A stretch of 64,000 bases of DNA, taken from positions 186,001 through 250,000 of the forward strand of contig NZ_KB913032.1 of NCBI RefSeq assembly GCF_000384215.1. The letters run 5' to 3'. Positions within the stretch are counted from its first letter, which is position 1. Each line of letters begins with the position of its first letter. This stretch comes from Amycolatopsis alba DSM 44262 (GTDB taxonomy: Bacteria; Actinomycetota; Actinomycetes; Mycobacteriales; Pseudonocardiaceae). The notes beneath the pieces are model-generated. The model did no database searches. It was not told the DNA's origin and worked only from the letters and a program-made list of their open reading frames with translations. Positions 17,082 through 24,830 of this stretch are shown here, one piece after another. Both the position numbers and the translations under genes were made by a program.

Positions 17082-18575
17082 TCAGCCGAACCAGGCAGCC
17101 AGCGCCTCGCGAAGGCCCTCGGCGTCGTCGTCCCCGGCCCAGGCGATGAAGCCGTCCGGGCGGATCAGGAGGACGTCGGCGGGCCGGTCCTCGGCCTTCG
17201 CGGTGTGGATCTCGACGCCCGCCGCTTCCGCGAGTTCGCGAAGGTCCGGCCGTCCGGCGAGGTCGAGCAGGACCGGTCGCGCCGAACGCAGCAGTGCGGC
17301 GACACTGGTCGTGCCCTGGTCGGTTTCCAGCGCGAGATCCGGGACGAACGTGCCGGAGAGCGCGTGCCGGGAGCCGGGCATCGGGTACCGCAGGTCGGTC
17401 CCGGCGACGTGGGAGGACAGCCGTCGCGCGGCCTGCTCGTCGTCCAGCAGTTCCTGGAAGACCGCGCGGAGCGCCTCGGCGGCCTCGTCGTGCCCGCGCC
17501 GCAACGCGACCTGAGCCTGGGACTGCAGGAGCGCGCGGGCACCGGCGGCGTGGCGTTCCGCGTGATAGGTGTCCAGCAGTCCTTCCGGAGCCCGCCCCTG
17601 GATCTCGGCGGCCAGCTTCCAGGCGAGGTTGACCGAGTCGGACATGCCGACGTTGATCGCCGTGCCGGTGGACGGCAGCAAGTGGGCCGCGTCGCCCGCC
17701 AGCAGGACCCGGCCCTCGCGGTAGCGCTCGGCCTGGCGGGCGGAGAACTGGTAGCGCGAGAGCCGGACAGGGTCACCCAGCGGGACGCCCTTGCCGAGGA
17801 TGCGGCGGATGCTGTCCCCGAATTCGGCGAGCGTCATCGGCACGTCGTCGTCGACCTCGCCGGGATCGTCCTCGGTGGTCTGGATGAACACGATCCCCGG
17901 TGTCAGCGAGCCGAGCGCGAACGTCCCGCTGTCGGTGCGGGTGAAGCCCGCCTTGATCCGGCCGAGTTCCGGTGCCTCGATGTCGCCGTTGTCGTGCACG
18001 GTCAGCCCCTCGGGGATCTTGACCTGCCCGATCCGGTTGACCTCGGGATAGGTGGTGCCGGGGAACCCGATCCCGGCCATCGACCGGACCGGGCTGCGCC
18101 CGCCGTCGCAGCCCACCAGGTACGGGGCGGTCACTTCGTACTCCCCCTCCGGCCCACGGACCTGGGCCGTCACGGAAGTGTCGTCCTGGGACAGTCCGAT
18201 GACCTCGTGCCCGCGGCGAACCTCCGCGCCGAGTTCGGTGGCGTGCTCCTCCAGCAGCGCTTCCAGCAGCGGCTGGCGCACCGAGAGCGCCTTCAGCGGG
18301 GGCTCCTCGAACCGGGTGAGGTCCACGTGCACCCCGCCGAACGGGAACCGGTGGGGCGGGACGGGGTCGGTGACGAGCCCCCGCACCTTCTCCAGCAGGC
18401 CGCGATGGTGCAGCAGGTCCAGGATCTGCCCGCTGAGGCCGTGGGCCTTCGGAGTCTTCCCCTGTTCCGGCCGCCGCTCCAGGACCAGCGGGCGCGCACC
18501 GGCCGACCGCAGTTCCGCGGCCAGCATCAGACCGGTCGGGCCTGCACCCACGATGATCACGTCGACGTCGGTCAA
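17082..18575 (-). CDS. FAD-dependent aromatic monooxygenase (PheA/TfdB-like, rifampicin-oxygenase related)
   Basis: This 497-residue class A flavin hydroxylase shows the FAD-binding GAGPTGLMLAAEL at the N-terminus, the DG motif in YLVGCDGGRSPVRSMAGI (about 157-174), and the second FAD motif GDAAHLLPSTGTAINVGMSDSVNLAWKLA (about 293-321). A C-terminal thioredoxin-like domain (about 390-497) is the form seen in polyketide hydroxylases and in rifampicin monooxygenases. The substrate is probably aromatic. It stands alone, divergent from the tripeptidyl-peptidase-like gene, so the neighbourhood does not name a pathway; detoxification is as likely as biosynthesis. Confidence 0.88.
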   Translation of the reverse strand: MTDVDVIIVGAGPTGLMLAAELRSAGARPLVLERRPEQGKTPKAHGLSGQILDLLHHRGLLEKVRGLVTDPVPPHRFPFGGVHVDLTRFEEPPLKALSVRQPLLEALLEEHATELGAEVRRGHEVIGLSQDDTSVTAQVRGPEGEYEVTAPYLVGCDGGRSPVRSMAGIGFPGTTYPEVNRIGQVKIPEGLTVHDNGDIEAPELGRIKAGFTRTDSGTFALGSLTPGIVFIQTTEDDPGEVDDDVPMTLAEFGDSIRRILGKGVPLGDPVRLSRYQFSARQAERYREGRVLLAGDAAHLLPSTGTAINVGMSDSVNLAWKLAAEIQGRAPEGLLDTYHAERHAAGARALLQSQAQVALRRGHDEAAEALRAVFQELLDDEQAARRLSSHVAGTDLRYPMPGSRHALSGTFVPDLALETDQGTTSVAALLRSARPVLLDLAGRPDLRELAEAAGVEIHTAKAEDRPADVLLIRPDGFIAWAGDDDAEGLREALAAWFG

Positions 18576-18637
18576 ATCTTCACTCCTGTTCGGCCTGTTC
18601 TCGCTACAGCCGAGGATTCTGCGGCAGCACCGGGGTC

Positions 18638-18666
18638 TTGCCGCAAGCCCCCCGGTGCGCTATATG
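18638..18666 (+). promoter_or_regulatory. Candidate promoter for the secreted tripeptidyl-peptidase-like gene
   Basis: TTGCCG (18638-18643) and TATATG (18661-18666) are separated by exactly 17 bp. The start of transcription would be near 18673, just upstream of GGAGGGG (18675-18681) and the chosen ATG at 18693. Confidence 0.55.
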
Positions 18667-18692
18667 TTGAACATGGAGGGGCTCGCCCCACC

Positions 18693-20219
18693 ATGTTTCC
18701 GGGTACGCGCACCAGGGTCCGCGCGCCTGTGAGGCGGGACGCTGGGCCGGTGACCACCCTCAGAGTCCGCACCGCGGCTTTGCTCACCCTCGCCGCACTC
18801 ACCGCCGTCACGATCGCTCCCGCGGTCTCGGCCGCGCCGAAGGGCATCGACTGGGGTCCCTGCCCCGCCGGTTCGCCATCGGGCTACGACTGCGCCGAAC
18901 TCGATGTCCCGCTGTCCTATCAGGACCAGGGCGGGCCTCGGATCACCATCGCGCTCGGCCGTCTTCCGGCGACCGACCAGAAGCACAAACGCGGCACGAT
19001 CTTCACCAACCCCGGCGGCCCTGGGAATCCTGGCCGCTTCGGCAAATTCCAGACCCCGTCGCTGCACCGGCAGTTCGACATCGTCGGTTTCGACCCGCGC
19101 GGGGTCGGCGCGAGCACACCGGTCCGTTGCTTCGCGAGCGACGCGGAAACCGAGCCGCTCAAACGCGTCCTGGGCACCTTCCCGATCACCACCGAGCAGG
19201 AGACCCGGCATACCGCGGACGTCCGCGAGGTCGCCGCCTCGTGCGGCCGCAACGCCGGGCCGCTGCTGAGCCACCTGTCGACCGCGAACGTCGCCCGTGA
19301 CCTCGACAGGCTGCGTGAGGCCGCCGGCGAACCCCGCCTGCGCTACTACGGCCTTTCCTACGGCACCTATCTCGGCGAGGTGTACGCCAACCTGTTCCCG
19401 AACCGTGTCGGCGCCCTGGCGCTGGACGCCGTCGACGATCCGATCGCCTGGACCACCGGGTACCGCCCGGAGGACGCGAACATCCCGTTCAGCGCCAGGC
19501 TCGGCGGCTTCCGGGACGCGGACCGGGCGCTGCAGGCGTTCCTCGACACGTGCGCGGCCGACACCCGGTGCGCGTTCCGCGAACCAGGGACGGACCTGCG
19601 AGCCAAGTACGACGCGATCCTCGACCGGCTCGAAGCCACCCCCGGCCCGATCACCTACCAGGAGGTCATCAGGCGCACCCACAACGCGCTGACCGACGAA
19701 GCCAACTCCCCCGCGCTGGCGGAGTTCCTTCAGGCCGCGACGAAACCCTTGTCCGCGAAGGGGATCGTCACGCCTTTCGACTCCGCGCTGGGTGGCGGAG
19801 GAACGTTGTGCGTGGACACCGCGAATCCGCGTGACCCGGCCGCGTGGCCCCGTGCGGCCCGCGACGCCGACCGGGAAAGCCGTGGTTTCGGCTCCTACGA
19901 CACGTATCTCTCGATGCCTTGCGCGTTCTGGCCCGTCACCGATTCAGCGCGCCACACGGGTCCCTGGAACCGGCCGACCGCGCCGATCCTGTTGCTGGCC
20001 AACGGCAAGGGTGACCCGGAAACGCCGTACGCCGGGGCGAAACGGACCGAACGCATCCTCGGCAACGCCCGGCTCCTCACGCTGGACGCCTGGGGGCACG
20101 GCGCCGCGAACCGCAGCGAGTGTGTCGACGCGGCACTCGACGCCTACCTGACCTACGGCCGTCTTCCGGCGCGCGGCACGGTCTGCGCTCCGGATCACGC
20201 GCCTTTCGACGCCAGGTAG
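18693..20219 (+). CDS. Secreted alpha/beta hydrolase, tripeptidyl aminopeptidase (TAP) family
   Basis: A protein of about 508 residues with a Sec signal peptide (Arg-rich start, hydrophobic core TAALLTLAALTAVTIAPAVSA, cut after about residue 47), a DWGPCP segment, an oxyanion region FTNPGGPGNPG, the nucleophile Ser in GLSYGTYLGEVYAN (about 224), and a C-terminal TAP-like domain with the acid in LLANGKGDPETPYAGA and the His in DAWGHGA. It should release tripeptides or amino acids outside the cell. I favour ATG 18693 because a promoter and GGAGGGG fit it; GTGs at 18729 and 18750 are possible. Its 3' end overlaps the convergent StyA-like gene by 25 bp. Confidence 0.88.
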   Translation: MFPGTRTRVRAPVRRDAGPVTTLRVRTAALLTLAALTAVTIAPAVSAAPKGIDWGPCPAGSPSGYDCAELDVPLSYQDQGGPRITIALGRLPATDQKHKRGTIFTNPGGPGNPGRFGKFQTPSLHRQFDIVGFDPRGVGASTPVRCFASDAETEPLKRVLGTFPITTEQETRHTADVREVAASCGRNAGPLLSHLSTANVARDLDRLREAAGEPRLRYYGLSYGTYLGEVYANLFPNRVGALALDAVDDPIAWTTGYRPEDANIPFSARLGGFRDADRALQAFLDTCAADTRCAFREPGTDLRAKYDAILDRLEATPGPITYQEVIRRTHNALTDEANSPALAEFLQAATKPLSAKGIVTPFDSALGGGGTLCVDTANPRDPAAWPRAARDADRESRGFGSYDTYLSMPCAFWPVTDSARHTGPWNRPTAPILLLANGKGDPETPYAGAKRTERILGNARLLTLDAWGHGAANRSECVDAALDAYLTYGRLPARGTVCAPDHAPFDAR

Positions 20220-21424
20220 GCACGGGCGATGCCCTCGTCGGTGAGCCATCCGGCGTAGTCGGCGGGGTCGGAGAAGATGCTCGCGAACCGGCGCGCCACC
20301 TCGGGCGCCGTCTGCGCGGCTTCCAGCGTGGCCAGCACGTGATCCGGCGGCGGGGCGAGCAGATCGTTGCTCAGCCGGGTCGCGTGCTGCGCCTTTTCCC
20401 AGTATTCGGCGAAAGTACCGCGCAGGAACGCCTCGTCGAACGGGCGGTCGCCGTGGTCGAGGATGCGCCGTTCGTAGACGGCGGCCGCGTGCGCCGCCAT
20501 GTTCGCGCCCTGTCCGGCGATCGGGTCGTTCGTCACCGCGGTGTCGCCCATCGCCAGCACTTTCGCCCCCGACGGCAGTGTCCCGACCGGGTCGCGCACG
20601 ATCGGCAGGACCCTGCCGCGCAGGGCGTCCAGCGGCCCGCTCGGGCGGGCGTCGGCGAGTGATTCCTCGACCCACGGGAACTGCTTGCGCAGCACCGTCT
20701 TCGCTCGTTCGAAATGCTCGTCGGTGTCGGTGACGTCGTCCCAGACGTCCATGGGGCCGCCGGGAACGCCGAAGAACCCGAGGCCGAAGACGGGGCCGCG
20801 CACGGAGTGGATCGGCAGCCCGAACAGTTCACCGGCCGGGGAGAGCCCGAACGTCAGGCCCGGATACACCGGGAGCGGCTCGTCGTTCCCGGACACGAGG
20901 TACATGATCCCGATGGTCCGCTGCGGCTCGCGGTACGGGGAACGTCCGTCGTCGCGCGGGAAGAGCGCGTCGAACTGCGGTCCCCGACCGGCCGCGACCA
21001 GGACGAGGTCGAATTCGCGGGCATACTCGTCCAGCCCGTCCGGTGTCACCTTGCCGAACCGCACCTCGCCGCCGCGATCGGCGAACGCGGTCAGCCAGTC
21101 CGACACCTTGACCCGCTGGTCGACCGACTGCGCGGGCTCGTCGAAACGGGCCTGCCACGCGACGGCCGGTTCCGCGGAGTCCCCGGCGAGCCCGAAGGAC
21201 GCGCCGAGGACCTCCGGGGCGATCCCGTCCCAGAAGTTGATGCCCAGCGCGCGTTCCCGTGTCAGAGCGGGGTGGAACACGCACTGGTTCGAGATGAGCC
21301 TGCCCGCGCGGATCGTTTCGGCGTCGCGGTCGGTGACCACGGTGACGGCGTATCCGTGCCGCTGCAGGCCCAGTGCCAGGACCAGGCCCGCTTGACCGGC
21401 CCCGACCACCACGATCCGGCGCAT
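20195..21424 (-). CDS. StyA-like FAD-dependent monooxygenase
   Basis: A 409-residue flavoprotein resembling the oxygenase component of styrene/indole monooxygenases (two-component, FADH2-dependent). It has the N-terminal RRIVVVGAGQAGLVLALGL Rossmann motif, the StyA-type segment RLISNQCVFHPALTRERALGINFW, and the second FAD motif VLAMGDTAVTNDPIAGQGANMAAHAA. The ATG at 21424 follows GGGGGAGGGGG. No StyB-type flavin reductase lies next to it; the flavin-containing siderophore-interacting protein two genes upstream is the only nearby reductase. It is 46 bp downstream of the serine hydrolase gene on the same strand. Confidence 0.85.
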   Translation of the reverse strand: MRRIVVVGAGQAGLVLALGLQRHGYAVTVVTDRDAETIRAGRLISNQCVFHPALTRERALGINFWDGIAPEVLGASFGLAGDSAEPAVAWQARFDEPAQSVDQRVKVSDWLTAFADRGGEVRFGKVTPDGLDEYAREFDLVLVAAGRGPQFDALFPRDDGRSPYREPQRTIGIMYLVSGNDEPLPVYPGLTFGLSPAGELFGLPIHSVRGPVFGLGFFGVPGGPMDVWDDVTDTDEHFERAKTVLRKQFPWVEESLADARPSGPLDALRGRVLPIVRDPVGTLPSGAKVLAMGDTAVTNDPIAGQGANMAAHAAAVYERRILDHGDRPFDEAFLRGTFAEYWEKAQHATRLSNDLLAPPPDHVLATLEAAQTAPEVARRFASIFSDPADYAGWLTDEGIARAYLASKGA

Positions 21425-21470
21425 GACGCCCCCTCCCCCTCGGCTGCGTCCCAGTGTGGCCGGGTTTCCC

Positions 21471-22706
21471 TCAGCCGACCAGGGCCTGGTACACGAGGTT
21501 GCGCAGTTCGCCACGGATCGGATGCGTCGACGACGGCAGCAACTGGGTGAAGAACAGCACCGTGACGTCCTCGTCCGGGTCGACCCAGAACGCGGTGCTG
21601 GCCGCGCCGCCCCAGGCGAACTCCCCCGCGCTGGCGAGGGTTTTGGCCTTCACCGGGTCGTCGAGCACCGAGAAACCCAGCCCGAAACCGTAACCGTGGT
21701 ACGGCGCCTCGGAGAACCCGACGCGTCCGTAGGTTTCCAGGTCCACTCCGCCCGGCAAGTGGTTGCTCGCCATGACCTGCACCGTGCGCGGGCCGAGCAG
21801 CCGGACGCCGTCCAGTTCGCCGCCGCGCAGCAGCATCTGTGTGAACCGGTGGTAGTCACCGGCCGTCGAGACCAGGCCACCACCGCCGGAGAGGCACGTG
21901 GGCGTGACGCGGCCGATGGCGCCCATCTCGTCGTGCCGGAACGGCGCCTTCGTCTTCGGGTGGGGCACGTAAAGGGCGGCCAGCCTTTCGAGGGCGCCGG
22001 GGTCGGCCTGGAAACCCGTCTCGTGCATGCCGAGCGGGGTGAAGATCCGCTCGGCGAAGAAGGTGTCGAGGGCTTGACCGGAGACGACCTCGACGAGCCT
22101 GCCGAGGATGTCCGTCGCGACCGAATAGTTCCATTCGGAACCGGGCTGGAACTGCAACGGCTGCCGCGCGATCGCTTCGGAGACACCGGCCAGGTCGAGC
22201 CCCGGCGCGGTGCCCCAGTCGAATCCGGCCTCGCGGTAGAGCGCGTCGACCGGATGCGTGCGATGGAATCCGTACGTCAGCCCCGCGGTGTGGGTGAGCA
22301 GATGCCAGAGCCGGATCGGCTCGGTCGCGGGCTCGGTCGCCATCCGGACGGTCGAGCCCGAGGTGAAGACCCGCGGTTCCGCGAACTCGGGAAGCCAGCG
22401 CGAGATCGGATCCCGCAGGTCGATGAGCCCGGCTTCGACGAGCATCATCGCGGCGACCGAAGTGACCGGCTTCGTCATCGAGAAGACACGCCAGATCGTG
22501 TCGGTCTCGACCGGGAGCCCGGCCTCGAGGTCGCGCATCCCGTTCGACGCGAGATGCGCGACCTTGCCGTTCCTGCTCACCACGGCCAGATACCCCGGCA
22601 GCAGGTTCCGCTCCAGGTACCCGTCGAAGTGCTTGTCGATCCGCTTCAGCCGCTCCGCGTCGAAACCCACCTCGGCCGGGTCGACGTCCACCTTCAGCTC
22701 GATCAT
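21471..22706 (-). CDS. Beta-lactamase family serine hydrolase (class C / EstB type)
   Basis: The 411-residue protein has the class C-type fold with the active-site SMTK (SxxK, in FSMTKPVTSVAAMML), a Tyr in NYSVATDILGRLVE in the place of the YxN motif, and a late GGAAST in the place of the KTG/HxG motif. EstB-type esterases and D-aminopeptidases have this layout. There is no signal peptide from the ATG at 22706, so it is probably cytoplasmic. It starts 10 bp after the stop of the siderophore-interacting protein gene, so co-transcription under iron control is likely; hydrolysis of an ester-linked siderophore is a reasonable but unproven idea. Confidence 0.88.
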   Translation of the reverse strand: MIELKVDVDPAEVGFDAERLKRIDKHFDGYLERNLLPGYLAVVSRNGKVAHLASNGMRDLEAGLPVETDTIWRVFSMTKPVTSVAAMMLVEAGLIDLRDPISRWLPEFAEPRVFTSGSTVRMATEPATEPIRLWHLLTHTAGLTYGFHRTHPVDALYREAGFDWGTAPGLDLAGVSEAIARQPLQFQPGSEWNYSVATDILGRLVEVVSGQALDTFFAERIFTPLGMHETGFQADPGALERLAALYVPHPKTKAPFRHDEMGAIGRVTPTCLSGGGGLVSTAGDYHRFTQMLLRGGELDGVRLLGPRTVQVMASNHLPGGVDLETYGRVGFSEAPYHGYGFGLGFSVLDDPVKAKTLASAGEFAWGGAASTAFWVDPDEDVTVLFFTQLLPSSTHPIRGELRNLVYQALVG

Positions 22707-22716
22707 GGGATCGAGG

Positions 22717-23517
22717 CTACGCGTTCCGCTCGGCCTGTTTCTCCAGTCGCCACGCCTCGTCGGTCTTCCCGATCCGCCAGTATCCGGAGATCGACAGCAG
22801 GTCGCGGCGCATCCCCCGGTCGTCCAGCAGGTGACGGCGCAGGTCCCGGACGAACCCGGCCTCGCCGTGGACGAACGCCTGCACGACACCTTCGTGCCAG
22901 TCGAGCGCGCGGACGGCGGCCGCGAGGTCGTCGCCCCGGCTCCGGTGCAGCCAGGTGATCCGCGCGTCACCCTTGGTGGTCAGCGGCTGCTCTTCGGCCG
23001 CGTCCTCCACGAGGATGACCGCGTGCACGGGAACGCCCGCCGGCATCGCCTCGAGTGAGGCGGCGATCGCCGGCAGGGCGCTCTCGTCCCCGGCGAGCAG
23101 ATGCCAGTCGGCCTCCTCGCCCGGCGCGTACGCCCCGCCGGGTCCGGAGATCAGCAGCTCGTCGCCGGGTTTCGCGGCGGCGGCCCACGGTCCGGCGACG
23201 CCGTCGTCACCGTGGTGGACGAAGTCGAGCACCAGTTCGCCGAGATCCCGGTCGAAGGCCCGGACGGTGTAGGACCGCATCCGCGGCCACTGCTCCCGCG
23301 GCAGTTCTTCGCGGGCACGCGCCAGGTCGAACGGTTCGGGGTAGTCGACGCCGGGCACCCGGAAGTGCACCTTGACGTAGGCGTCGGTGAATTCGTTGGG
23401 CTGGAACGAGGCGATCTCTTCGCCCCCAGCGACGATCCGGACCATATGCGGGGTGATCCGCTCGGTGCGCAGCACCCGCAACCGGGTCGCCGATACCGCT
23501 CTCCGCGCCTCGGCCAT
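22717..23517 (-). CDS. Siderophore-interacting protein (FAD-dependent ferric-siderophore reductase)
   Basis: This 266-residue SIP-type reductase should release iron from ferric siderophores in the cytosol using NAD(P)H. The FAD-binding motif RMRSYTVR (about 84-91) and DFVHHGDDGVAGPWA (about 103-117) are diagnostic, and the C-terminal SIP domain includes LAGDESALPAI and the final SGYWRIGKTDEAWR. The ATG at 23517 follows AAAGGAA. A DtxR/IdeR-type iron box lies 14 bp upstream of the start, so iron repression is expected. It is the first of three co-directional genes. Confidence 0.93.
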   Translation of the reverse strand: MAEARRAVSATRLRVLRTERITPHMVRIVAGGEEIASFQPNEFTDAYVKVHFRVPGVDYPEPFDLARAREELPREQWPRMRSYTVRAFDRDLGELVLDFVHHGDDGVAGPWAAAAKPGDELLISGPGGAYAPGEEADWHLLAGDESALPAIAASLEAMPAGVPVHAVILVEDAAEEQPLTTKGDARITWLHRSRGDDLAAAVRALDWHEGVVQAFVHGEAGFVRDLRRHLLDDRGMRRDLLSISGYWRIGKTDEAWRLEKQAERNA

Positions 23518-23530
23518 CCACGATTCCTTT

Positions 23531-23556
23531 CCTGGGTTAGGTGAACCTAACCCAGG
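23531..23556. promoter_or_regulatory. Iron box (DmdR/IdeR/DtxR-type operator)
   Basis: A near-perfect dyad with arms CCTGGGTTAGGT and ACCTAACCCAGG around GA. The core TTAGGTGAACCTAA matches the 3' half of the Streptomyces DmdR1 consensus (TTAGGCTCACCTAA) except at the centre. Its place just upstream of a ferric-siderophore reductase supports an iron-repressor site. Confidence 0.8.
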
Positions 23557-23601
23557 GTACGCCGTTCCTTGATCGGGCGGGCGGGCTCTCCCGGTATCCG
23601 G

Positions 23602-24018
23602 TCAGTCCGCGCTCGCGGCAGGGTCGCTCACCCGCGTGTTCTGGAAGGACGCGACGCGCCAGCCGCCTGCCTCCTCCACGAGCACGTAGGTCAGCGTCGA
23701 CTCCCTGCCCGGCTCGGGCTTGTCTCCGCCCGACAGCGACGACCCGCCGCCGGACACGACGATCGCGACGTCCGGCCGGATGAATCGGACCTTGGGCTCA
23801 CCGCCCCCGGACACCAGCTTCGACCCCTTCAGCGGCCCTTCGAACAGGGACCTGTGCGCGCTTTCGATGATCGCGCGGCCCGGCATGTTCATCCCGAAGA
23901 AGGTCACGTAGTCGGCGTCTTCGGTGAAGTGCGACGCGTACGCGGCCGCGTCGCCGTCGTTCCAGGCGTCGACGATCCGGTTCAGCACGGCCAGGACTTC
24001 GGTCTGTCGTTCGGTCAT
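23602..24018 (-). CDS. SgcJ/EcaC family (SnoaL/NTF2-like, DUF4440) protein
   Basis: A 138-residue NTF2-like protein with the family-typical start VLAVLNRIVDAWNDGDAAAYASHFTEDADYVTFFG and a C-terminal TYVLVEEAGGWRVASFQNTRV. The fold is used by polyketide cyclases, ketosteroid-isomerase-like enzymes and ligand-binding proteins; the function of the SgcJ group is unknown. The ATG at 24018 follows GGAGGACATC. Three GAACNNNGTTC sites lie directly upstream, shared with the divergent TetR gene, so it is the probable target of that repressor. Confidence 0.85.
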   Translation of the reverse strand: MTERQTEVLAVLNRIVDAWNDGDAAAYASHFTEDADYVTFFGMNMPGRAIIESAHRSLFEGPLKGSKLVSGGGEPKVRFIRPDVAIVVSGGGSSLSGGDKPEPGRESTLTYVLVEEAGGWRVASFQNTRVSDPAASAD

Positions 24019-24036
24019 GATGTCCTCCAGTTTGAC

Positions 24037-24083
24037 GAACAGCGTTCGTGTTACGAACACCGTTCTACAGACGAACGGTGTTC
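24037..24083. promoter_or_regulatory. Three GAACNNNGTTC operators at 18-bp spacing
   Basis: GAACAGCGTTC (24037-24047), GAACACCGTTC (24055-24065) and GAACGGTGTTC (24073-24083) start exactly 18 bp apart between the divergent SgcJ-type and TetR genes. They also make a longer inverted pairing between copies 2 and 3. They are the obvious binding sites for the TetR protein at 24132. Confidence 0.75.
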
Positions 24084-24131
24084 GCGTCAAGTAGAGTTCC
24101 CGGCGGAACCCAGGATCAGGAGGCAAACGAA

Positions 24132-24830
24132 GTGAGCAGGCCCCGGCGTCGCGCCGAGAAACCCGTGCTGTCCCAGGAGCTCGTGGTGAAGACGGCACTG
24201 GATCTCCTCGCCGCGGAGGGACTGGAGGCGGTGAGCATGCGGCGCGTGGCCCAGGCGCTGGAAACCGGTCCCGCGTCGCTCTACGCCCACGTCGCGAACA
24301 AGGAAGAACTCCACGAGCTGATGGTCGACCACGTCCTCGACTTCGGCCCGTTCCCCGAGCCCGATACGGAGCGATGGGTGGAGCAGGCGAAGGACCTGCT
24401 GCGGGACAACGTGCGCGCGCTGACGTCGTTCCCAGGGATCGCCAAGATCGCGTGGGCCATCGCCATACCGGTCGGCGCGAACGCCCTTCAGCAGGCCGAG
24501 GCCATGCTCGCGGTGCTGCGCGCGGGCGGCCTCGACCTCAAGCTGGCGTTGTTCGCGGCCGACGCGTTATGGCTCTACGCCAAGGCTTTCGCCTACGAGG
24601 GCGCCGGCTGGCAGCACGGTGACCTCGACCTGACCGAGCAGGAGGAACGCGGCAGGCGGATGGTCGAATACATGACGTCGTTCCCGCCCGGCACTTTCCC
24701 GAACCTGCTGCACTCGGGCGAATACTTCACCGAGGAGACCGCTCAGGAACGGTTCGAGTTCGCGATCGACATGTTTCTCACCGGTCTCGCGTCCAGGGCG
24801 TCCCTCAGCTCACGTGAGACGCCGCACTAA
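24132..24830 (+). CDS. TetR family transcriptional regulator (TetR_C type 1)
   Basis: A 232-residue repressor with an N-terminal helix-turn-helix (TALDLLAAEGLEAVSMRRVAQALETGPASLYAHVANKEEL, about 20-59) and a larger ligand-binding domain like that of tetracycline-type TetR proteins. AGGAGG lies 9 bases before the GTG at 24132. It is divergent from the SgcJ/EcaC-family gene with three candidate operators between them. Its last 21 bases overlap the convergent hemW gene. The inducer is unknown. Confidence 0.9.
   Translation: MSRPRRRAEKPVLSQELVVKTALDLLAAEGLEAVSMRRVAQALETGPASLYAHVANKEELHELMVDHVLDFGPFPEPDTERWVEQAKDLLRDNVRALTSFPGIAKIAWAIAIPVGANALQQAEAMLAVLRAGGLDLKLALFAADALWLYAKAFAYEGAGWQHGDLDLTEQEERGRRMVEYMTSFPPGTFPNLLHSGEYFTEETAQERFEFAIDMFLTGLASRASLSSRETPH

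Noticed and set aside
17013..18692. N-terminal 560-codon extension of the tripeptidyl-peptidase-like frame
   Set aside because: It runs antisense to the FAD monooxygenase. The signal peptide, the promoter at 18638 and GGAGGGG all place the start near 18693.
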